32,588 nucleotides of DNA from Verrucomicrobiota bacterium (GTDB lineage: Bacteria > Verrucomicrobiota > Verrucomicrobiia > Opitutales > UBA953): NCBI GenBank assembly GCA_014193315.1, contig BJHS01000020.1:1-32588 (forward strand). The letters run 5' to 3'. The translations under genes were made by a program, and so were the position numbers. Positions 27,168 through 32,588 of the stretch are shown here, piece by piece. How positions within the stretch are numbered: the stretch's first letter is position 1; the number at the start of each line of letters is the position of its first letter. Under the pieces are notes generated by a model. The model was given only the letters and a program-made list of their open reading frames with translations, did not search any database and was not told the origin of the DNA.

Positions 27168-28946
27168 ATGCCGATCATCACCGAGAAGGAACTGCGCCCC
27201 GAGTACGACGTGATCGTCGTCGGCTCCGGTGCCGGCGGTGGCCAGTCCGCCTACACGCTGACCATGAACGGCGTGAAAGTCCTCATGCTGGAAGCCGGCC
27301 GTAACTACGACCCCGCGACCGAGACCGCGATGTTCCAGACCGCCAGCCAGATGCCGCTCCGCGGGATGTCCACCCGCGAGAAACCCTTCGGGTTCGCCGA
27401 CGCCACGGTGGATGGTGGTTGGGAAGTCCCCAACGAGCCTTACACGCAGGCCAACGATAAGCCCGCGGATAAGTTCTGGTGGTGGCGTGCCCGGATGCTC
27501 GGGGGTCGCACGAACCACTGGGGTCGTATTTCGCTGCGCAATGGCGCCTACGACTTCAAGCCGTACTCCCGCGACGGCCTCGGCTTCGACTGGCCCATCG
27601 CTTACGAGGATGTCGCCCCTTACTACGACAAGGTCGAGATGTTGGTCGGTGTCTACGGCTCGAACGAAGGTCTCGAGAACACGCCGGACTCCCCCAACGG
27701 GACGCTACTGCCTCCGCCCAAGGCGCGTGCTGGCGAGCTCTACTTTAAGAAGCATGTCGCCAAACTTGGCATTCCCGTCGTCCCGATTCACCGTGCGGTC
27801 CTGAGCACCCGCCAGGATCATGAGAATTTCCCGCGGCGGATCTTCCCGCACAACCCGACCGCGCAGAAGCTGACGGCCGACTCCATGAAGGCCCGCGCCG
27901 CGTGCTTTTGGGCTACGGACTGCGGTCGCGGCTGCAGCATCCGGGCGAACTACCAGTCGACGACGGTGCACCTGCCGCCGGCCTTGGCCTCCGGTAATCT
28001 CGACATCCTTTGCGACGCGCATGCCCGCGAGGTTATCCTGAATGACCAAGGGAAGGCGGCCGGCATCCTCTACATTGACAAGCGTACTGGTCAGGAGCGC
28101 CTCGTGAAGGCCCGGGCGGTCATCCTGGCCGCCAGCTCAGGCGAGACCGCCCGCATCCTGCTCAACTCCCGTTCGAAACGCCCCGAGGGCGTCGCCAACT
28201 CGAGCGGGCTTGTCGGAAAATACATCATGGACACCGTCGGGGCTGGCCTCGGCGGCCGCGTGCCGGCCTTCGAGAACCTACCGGTGCATAACGAGGACGG
28301 CGCCGGTGCCCACGTCTACGTGCCGTGGTGGCTCTACCAGCAACAGCACGCTGGCAAGCTCGACTTTGCCCGCGGCTACCACATCGAGTTTGCGACCGGT
28401 CGCCTCGCCCCGAACCTTAGTGTCGCCGGTCCCGCCGGTCCCGGTTACGGCAAGGCATTCAAGGAGGAGCTCCGTCGCACCTATGGCTCGTTCGTCGGTT
28501 TCTCCGGCCGAGGGGAGATGATCCCGAACAAGGATTCCTTCTGCGAACTCGACCCCGTGGTGAAGGATAAGTGGGGCATTCCCGTGCTACGCTTCCACTG
28601 GAAGTGGTCCAGCCACGAGCTCAACCAGGCGGCGCACATGCAGCGTACCTTCAAGGAGATGATCGAGGCCGCGGGCGGCACCCCGGGTGTCCCGACGACC
28701 GGCGAAAAAGCCATCAAACCCGGCGGATTCATCATCCATGAGGTGGGAGGCGGCATCATGGGCGCCGACCGGGCCAAGGCCGTGACCAACTCCTGGAACC
28801 AGTGCTGGGATATCCCCAACCTCCTGCTGAACGATGGCTCCGCCTTCGCCAGCAACGCCGACAAGAACCCGACCCTGACAATCATGGCCTTGGCGTGGCG
28901 CGCGTGCGACCACCTCATCGACGAGATGCGCAAGGGCAACCTCTGA
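27168..28946 (+). CDS. GMC-family FAD oxidoreductase (glucoside 3-dehydrogenase/gluconate-dehydrogenase-like catalytic subunit)
   Basis: This 592-residue protein has an N-terminal FAD-binding motif YDVIVVGSGAGGGQSA (13-28), a GRTNHWGRISLR segment typical of the GMC group, and C-terminal GMC_oxred_C landmarks. The probable catalytic His524 lies in IIHEVGGGIMGAD, and the protein closes with NADKNPTLTIMALAWRACDHL. It lacks a signal peptide, while the next gene encodes a small subunit-3 protein with a Tat-like leader. The pair is therefore likely exported together by hitchhiking, as is known for related periplasmic sugar dehydrogenases. The closest known roles are oxidation of glucosides at C3, or of gluconate or sorbitol, with a cytochrome acceptor. 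Which one applies cannot be read from sequence alone. The gap to the partner gene is 10 bases. Confidence 0.92.
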   Translation: MPIITEKELRPEYDVIVVGSGAGGGQSAYTLTMNGVKVLMLEAGRNYDPATETAMFQTASQMPLRGMSTREKPFGFADATVDGGWEVPNEPYTQANDKPADKFWWWRARMLGGRTNHWGRISLRNGAYDFKPYSRDGLGFDWPIAYEDVAPYYDKVEMLVGVYGSNEGLENTPDSPNGTLLPPPKARAGELYFKKHVAKLGIPVVPIHRAVLSTRQDHENFPRRIFPHNPTAQKLTADSMKARAACFWATDCGRGCSIRANYQSTTVHLPPALASGNLDILCDAHAREVILNDQGKAAGILYIDKRTGQERLVKARAVILAASSGETARILLNSRSKRPEGVANSSGLVGKYIMDTVGAGLGGRVPAFENLPVHNEDGAGAHVYVPWWLYQQQHAGKLDFARGYHIEFATGRLAPNLSVAGPAGPGYGKAFKEELRRTYGSFVGFSGRGEMIPNKDSFCELDPVVKDKWGIPVLRFHWKWSSHELNQAAHMQRTFKEMIEAAGGTPGVPTTGEKAIKPGGFIIHEVGGGIMGADRAKAVTNSWNQCWDIPNLLLNDGSAFASNADKNPTLTIMALAWRACDHLIDEMRKGNL

Positions 28947-28956
28947 GCCTCCGACC

Positions 28957-29616
28957 ATGTCCCTCGAGCCTTCTTCCCCGCCGACCCGTCTGGATCGCCG
29001 TCAGGCCCTTGGCTGGCTGGCCGTCGCCGCCGTTGGCCTCACCGTGGCCGGTCGTCTGCCGCTGGGCGCGGCGGAGCCCGCCGACCGTCCGCACGGCAAG
29101 CGCATCGGCGCCGACCCGGTGTTGAACAAGACCTATGCCCCCGGCGAGCTTTGGCCGCTCTCCTTCACGCCCGCCCAGCAGGCCGCGGCGGCGGCCTTGG
29201 CCGACCTGATCATCCCGCCGGAGGCCGGCGGTAAGAAACCGTCCGAGCTCGGCGTGCCCGCGTTCATCGACGAGTGGATCAGTTCCTACTACGACGAGAC
29301 CCTCAAGGATCGGCCGATCATCCTGACGGGCCTGACCTGGCTCGATGCGGAGGCTAATCGCCGTCACGGCGCCACCTTCGCGACCTTGACCGAGGCCCAG
29401 CAGGCCGGTCTCGCTGACGACATCTGTGGCGCGAAACCCGTAAAGACGGAGCACAAGCCGGGGCAGGAGTTCTTCAAGCGCTTCCGCCACCTGACGGCGG
29501 GCGGTTACTACACGACGCCCCAGGGTATGCGGGAGCTCGGTTACGTGGGCAACACGCCGTCCGCGAACTTCGACGGCCCGACCCTGGAGGCGCTCAAGCA
29601 CCTCGGGCTCGCCTGA
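28957..29616 (+). CDS. Gluconate 2-dehydrogenase subunit 3 family protein (Tat-type leader)
   Basis: This 219-residue protein has an N-terminal twin-arginine-like sequence LDRRQALGWLAVAAVGLTV (12-30). The mature domain fits Gluconate_2-dh3 (PF13618), with ALADLIIPPEAGGKKPSELGVPAFIDEW split over two helices and FFKRFRHLTAGGYYTTPQGMRELGY near the C-terminus. Small subunits of this type help maturation and Tat export of the GMC catalytic subunit encoded immediately upstream. The heme subunit that usually completes the complex is not encoded in this operon. The PSCyt or CxxCH proteins elsewhere in the window are candidates by inference only. The stop codon sits in a palindrome shared with the converging EamA gene. 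Confidence 0.9.
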   Translation: MSLEPSSPPTRLDRRQALGWLAVAAVGLTVAGRLPLGAAEPADRPHGKRIGADPVLNKTYAPGELWPLSFTPAQQAAAAALADLIIPPEAGGKKPSELGVPAFIDEWISSYYDETLKDRPIILTGLTWLDAEANRRHGATFATLTEAQQAGLADDICGAKPVKTEHKPGQEFFKRFRHLTAGGYYTTPQGMRELGYVGNTPSANFDGPTLEALKHLGLA

Positions 29617-29619
29617 GCC

Positions 29620-30519
29620 TCAGGCGCGGGGCCGGCCCAGTCGCTGCACGATGGCCACACCGGCCAGCGTGAGCAGACCGCCCACCACCGTGGCGGCAGG
29701 CGGGCTTTCGCCGAGAATCGCCCAGCTGAAGAGCACGGAGAAGAGCGGGATCACATAGACCGAGCCCATGACGGTGGTGATGGGCAGGCGCTGCAAGACC
29801 CACGCCCAAAGGGTGTAGCACACCGCCGCCGGTACGATGCCCAGGAAGAGCAGGTGTCCCCACGCGGTTGCGTTGAGCCGGCCCGCGGTGCCGACAAGGT
29901 TGTGGGAGAAAGGCAGCAGGCCCAGCGTGCCGAACCAGATCGCCCAGGTCGTGACGTCGATGGCGGCGTAATGCCGGGTCAGGTGCTTACTTAGCAGGGT
30001 CTGTGCGGCCGCACAGAGGGCGGCGCCGAAGATCAGCGCGGTGCCTTCGTTTAGGGTGACGCCGTTCTCGACAACCCCGGAGGTCAAGGCGACGCCGACC
30101 ATCGAGGTCAGGATGCCAAGCCAGGCGAAAAGGGTGACTTTTTCCTGTCGGGTGACGGCGCCGTATAGGACCACCAGGATCGGCACGCAGGAGATCAACA
30201 TCGAGCCGGTGCCGGCGTCGACGGTGCGTTCCCCGTAGTTGATGCCGAGGTTGTAAAGCGTGAAGCCGAACGCGCCGAGGAGGGCGATGCCGGGTAGGTC
30301 GCGCCGGGCGGGCAGGGGACGGCCCCGGACGAGCCAGACGATGAGCATCACCGTGGACGCGATCAGGTAGCGCAGGGCCCCGAGTTCCCCCGCCCCGACC
30401 TCGTGGACGATGGCACGCACGTTGACCCACGACATGCCCCAGGCGACGAGGTTGAAGCCCATCGCAAGGTAAACCCAGCGGAGCGAGATGCCCTTCGAAG
30501 GTTCGGCAGGGTTGCTCAT
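29620..30519 (-). CDS. EamA/DMT-superfamily transporter
   Basis: This 299-residue integral membrane protein has about ten hydrophobic helices and two EamA repeats (about 12-145 and 158-292). Family landmarks are INYGERTVDAGTGSMLI with SCVPILVVLYGA in the first repeat, and SVYVIPLFSVLFSWAILGE in the second. DMT members export or import small metabolites such as amino acids or sugars, and the substrate cannot be predicted. Its ATG overlaps the stop codon of the upstream lyase-like gene (ATGA, 30516-30519), indicating translational coupling. Its stop is 3 bases from the converging subunit-3 gene. Confidence 0.9.
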   Translation of the reverse strand: MSNPAEPSKGISLRWVYLAMGFNLVAWGMSWVNVRAIVHEVGAGELGALRYLIASTVMLIVWLVRGRPLPARRDLPGIALLGAFGFTLYNLGINYGERTVDAGTGSMLISCVPILVVLYGAVTRQEKVTLFAWLGILTSMVGVALTSGVVENGVTLNEGTALIFGAALCAAAQTLLSKHLTRHYAAIDVTTWAIWFGTLGLLPFSHNLVGTAGRLNATAWGHLLFLGIVPAAVCYTLWAWVLQRLPITTVMGSVYVIPLFSVLFSWAILGESPPAATVVGGLLTLAGVAIVQRLGRPRA

Positions 30520-31814
30520 TTTGCGGCGGGCTTACTCCCGGGGTAGGCGGTGTAGCCCGCGGTGCCCGCCAACTTGGCGTCGACCGGCCGAAGGAACGCG
30601 ACTTTGGGTAAGGAGCCGTCGGGCTGGCGCGGCCCGGTCAGCAGGGACTCGTCCACGCTTTCAAAAGCGGCATCGGTGAACTTCATCCCCGTGGCGAAGG
30701 CGTTGTCCTGCAGCGTGGATTTATCCACGTTCAGCTTCGTCACGTCGCGGTTGCCGCGGTAGCTGAGGTTGCCGGTGATCCGGTGGCCCACGCCATCGAT
30801 ATCCGCGGAGTTATCGGGCGGCCGCATGAGGAAGTTGAAATCGTTGGCATTGCGGTAGGCCGAGTTGAAGGACCAGTCTCCGCCCATCAGGTGATGGTTG
30901 GCGTAAAAGCCGCTGGCCCGGTTGCGGACGGCGAGGCACCCTTCGGTGACGTGACGCGGGGCGGGTTTCGGGACAGCCTGGGAGGGCGTGGCGCCGAACC
31001 CGCCGACTTTGAAGCCGTTGCCATCGCCCAGTTTCTGGAACTTCGTTCCGAAGCCGTTAAACATTGCCCAGCAGTTCTCGAAGCGGACGGCTTCGCGGGA
31101 CGTGATGCAGTCGTAGCCGTCATCGCTGTTGAACCAGGCGCGGCAACCGCGGAAGGTGTTGTTGATCGAGCCCTTGGTCGGGTGGCAACCGAAACCATCC
31201 ACATTGCCGCCATGGCCGTCCTCGGAGGTGTAGTCGTGGTTGTTGAACGCATCGCAGTTCAGGAACAGGTTGTCGGAGCCTGCGAGCGCGTAGATGCCGA
31301 TGGCCTGGCTGTCGTGGAGGCTCAGTCGTTCGATGAGGTTGTGGCTGCCGTGATTCTCCAGATTGCAGGATTGCCCGTGACCCGTGAAGTTTACCTGCGT
31401 GCCGATGATCTCGAAGCCGCGGAAGTGCAGCCATGAGCCCATCACTTGAAAGGCGTTGATGCGGGTGTTGGGCGGCTTCACCTCCGAGAAGTCGAAGACG
31501 GGCCTCTCGTCGCGGTAAGCCCAGTAGCGGATGGGTTGACCGGGTTTGCCGTTTTTATCGAAGTAATTGAGGTAGACCCAGATTCGTTGGGTGCGGGCGA
31601 TCTGATCGGGCTTGGCCTTATAGGTGCCTCCGCGGATCCAGACCGTATCGCCCGGGTCGGCGAGGTCCTGGGCCTTCATGAGGGAGGCGAGCGGCCGATC
31701 GATCGTCCCGGCTTGCTCATCCGAACCGCCGGGCGCCACGAAAAGCTCCTTGGCCTCGATGCCAAGTTGCCAGCCAAGGGCTAAGGCTAGAAAGAGATGA
31801 GCCCAGGGCCGCAT
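30516..31814 (-). CDS. Exported right-handed parallel beta-helix protein, pectate-lyase family 9-like
   Basis: This 432-residue protein has a signal peptide (MRPWAHLFLALALGWQLGIEA) and an N-terminal DUF1565-like cap (ELFVAPGGSDEQAGT). A beta-helix follows. The key PL9 pattern is visible: Asp206 in GGNVDGFG, Asp231, Asp232 and Asp235 in NSDDGYD, and Lys269 in GDGNGFKVGG. In PL9 enzymes four Asp residues bind calcium and a Lys acts as the base, and spacing here is close to that pattern. A calcium-dependent polyuronate lyase acting outside the cytoplasm is therefore likely, though non-pectin substrates are possible. An in-frame TTG at 31838 is rejected in favour of the ATG at 31814 before the signal peptide. 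It is coupled to the EamA transporter. Confidence 0.85.
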   Translation of the reverse strand: MRPWAHLFLALALGWQLGIEAKELFVAPGGSDEQAGTIDRPLASLMKAQDLADPGDTVWIRGGTYKAKPDQIARTQRIWVYLNYFDKNGKPGQPIRYWAYRDERPVFDFSEVKPPNTRINAFQVMGSWLHFRGFEIIGTQVNFTGHGQSCNLENHGSHNLIERLSLHDSQAIGIYALAGSDNLFLNCDAFNNHDYTSEDGHGGNVDGFGCHPTKGSINNTFRGCRAWFNSDDGYDCITSREAVRFENCWAMFNGFGTKFQKLGDGNGFKVGGFGATPSQAVPKPAPRHVTEGCLAVRNRASGFYANHHLMGGDWSFNSAYRNANDFNFLMRPPDNSADIDGVGHRITGNLSYRGNRDVTKLNVDKSTLQDNAFATGMKFTDAAFESVDESLLTGPRQPDGSLPKVAFLRPVDAKLAGTAGYTAYPGSKPAAK

Positions 31815-31867
31815 CGGGCTACAAAAGACCCAACGCAACGGAGGGCAAGCCTCCCTCTTGGCGCCGC

Positions 31868-32401
31868 CTACTTCCGGACCTGCATGAACTCGATCAGTTG
31901 CTTCGCGCAGGCTTGGGCGAAGGCGGGGTCGTTGATTTCGACGTTGAAGGAGTGGACCGGGACCTTGGCGTGACGTCGCAGGGCGCCAAAAAGGGCCTCG
32001 TCTGCCGCGGAGTCATGGAAAGGCTTGCCGGGGGCGCTGATGACGCTGATTGCCTTGGTCGGGATCATGATGGCCGCGGGGGCCGCGTAGCCGTTGACCT
32101 TATGCGCGATAATCGCCCCCAACTCCGCGGCTTCCACCGCATTGGTACGCATCAGCGTGACCTGCGGGTTGTGGATATAGAAGTTCCGGTGCGCGAACTT
32201 TGCCGGCACGGTATCGCGTTCGCCGAAGTTGACCATGTCGAGGCAGCCCGGGGCGATGACCGCGGGGACCTTGGCGCGGGCCGCGGCATCCAGCCGCTCG
32301 GGCCCGGCGTTGAGGACCCCTCCGACAAGTTCATCGGCCCACTCGGTGGTCGTGAGGTCGAGGACGCCGGACACCATCCCGCTCTCGATGATTGATTCCA
32401 T
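31868..32401 (-). CDS. C-terminal part of a Tm-1-like / UPF0261 family protein, N-terminus missing
   Basis: The frame encodes 177 residues from the first ATG. They match the C-terminal domain of UPF0261/Tm-1-like ATP-binding proteins, with GVLDLTTTEWADELVGGVL, VNFGERDTVPAKF, NPQVTLMRTN and FHDSAADEALF. Family similarity begins before the ATG (ATGAGGRIME, from about 32425), but an in-frame TAG at 32438-32440 stops it. The family is about 400 residues long, so over half is missing. What precedes it is not the missing half but a different protein fragment. It could be a genuine deletion remnant or a chimeric assembly join. The family's role is poorly defined; members often sit with a TIM-barrel partner. 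Confidence 0.8.
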   Translation of the reverse strand: MESIIESGMVSGVLDLTTTEWADELVGGVLNAGPERLDAAARAKVPAVIAPGCLDMVNFGERDTVPAKFAHRNFYIHNPQVTLMRTNAVEAAELGAIIAHKVNGYAAPAAIMIPTKAISVISAPGKPFHDSAADEALFGALRRHAKVPVHSFNVEINDPAFAQACAKQLIEFMQVRK

Positions 32402-32437
32402 GATGCGCCCGCCCGCGCCGGTGGCGGCCTGCCCTTC

Positions 32438-32588
32438 CTACCTCCGCGCCGCCGCGCGGCGCGTGTCGCCGCCCACCGTCACCGGCTCGTTGGCCAGGAG
32501 CTGGCGCATGGCGGAGTAGCCGGCCGATTCGACGCCGACGATTTTCACCTCGGGCTTGAGCCCGCGCGCCGCCACGGCGCAGCCGGCG
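32438..32588 (-). CDS. Internal fragment of a threonine-dehydratase-like PLP enzyme with an aberrant C-terminus, cut by window edge
   Basis: Minus-strand codons from 32587 to the TAG at 32440-32438 give 49 residues. Residues 1-42 read AGCAVAARGLKPEVKIVG, then VESAGYSAMRQLLANEPV and TVGGDT. This matches the fold-type II PLP region of threonine ammonia-lyase after the glycine loop. The family would continue with an ADGIAV-type segment. Here it changes to a low-complexity Arg/Ala tail (RRAAARR) and stops. No other frame restores the expected continuation. The protein is too short for a gene in its own right; see the junction finding. Confidence 0.6.
   Translation of the reverse strand, partial: AGCAVAARGLKPEVKIVGVESAGYSAMRQLLANEPVTVGGDTRRAAARR

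Noticed and set aside
1-32588. tRNA, rRNA, CRISPR, insertion sequence, prophage or integron
   Set aside because: No cloverleaf-type sequence, spaced direct repeats, transposase, integrase or phage gene was found on either strand, and gaps between genes are too short to hide one, the longest being 179 bases.

Overview
The window looks like a chromosomal stretch of a GC-rich member of the PVC superphylum, most likely a Verrucomicrobiota bacterium. The evidence is the gene families. It carries repeated pairs of a planctomycete-type cytochrome (PSCyt1-DUF1549-DUF1553) with a Tat-exported DUF1501 protein, 3-keto-disaccharide hydrolase (DUF1080) proteins, a ThuA/heme-binding CxxCH fusion and a DUF6797-type propeller. 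A planctomycete is a less likely alternative. No tRNA, rRNA, CRISPR array, transposase or phage gene was found. Both ends cut through genes, and the right end has an abnormal gene junction, so the window may be a complete contig.

Layout. Positions 1-15662 read almost entirely on the minus strand. From upstream to downstream, cluster A (15662 to 9020) encodes a diheme-type PSCyt1/DUF1549/DUF1553 protein, a DUF1501 protein, an alpha/beta hydrolase and a beta-lactamase-fold serine hydrolase. Cluster B (8952 to 235) encodes an FAD-dependent oxidoreductase with a golvesin-like C-terminus, a second PSCyt1/DUF1549/DUF1553 protein with its DUF1501 partner, a single-domain DUF1080 protein and a double-domain DUF1080 protein, and it ends at a good intrinsic terminator (185-208). 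A third PSCyt1 protein starts just beyond and leaves the window. On the plus strand, 15842-23174 holds a 1363-residue ThuA/NPCBM/propeller/HEAT/cytochrome fusion, a Sel1-like protein and a DUF6797-like propeller protein. An Uup-type ABC-F ATPase lies on the minus strand at 23195-25015. A plus-strand operon at 25137-29616 encodes an alpha/beta hydrolase, a GMC oxidoreductase and its gluconate-2-dehydrogenase-subunit-3 partner. On the minus strand a PL9-like pectate lyase is translationally coupled to an EamA transporter (31814-29620). The right edge holds two truncated genes, a UPF0261 C-terminus and a threonine-dehydratase-like piece.

How they may work together. Nearly every enzyme has an export signal and many are redox or carbohydrate-linked. 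A plausible reading is an extracytoplasmic oxidative glycan-breakdown system. In it, the GMC/subunit-3 dehydrogenase or the FAD enzyme would oxidise sugars to keto-sugars, the DUF1080 proteins would cleave keto-glycosides, esterases and the lyase would trim the polymer, and the many c-type cytochrome domains would accept electrons. This is inference from family knowledge and neighbourhood. The substrate is not visible in the sequence.

Intergenic regions are all short (under 180 bases). Most start codons lack a Shine-Dalgarno sequence and follow a C/T-rich tract.
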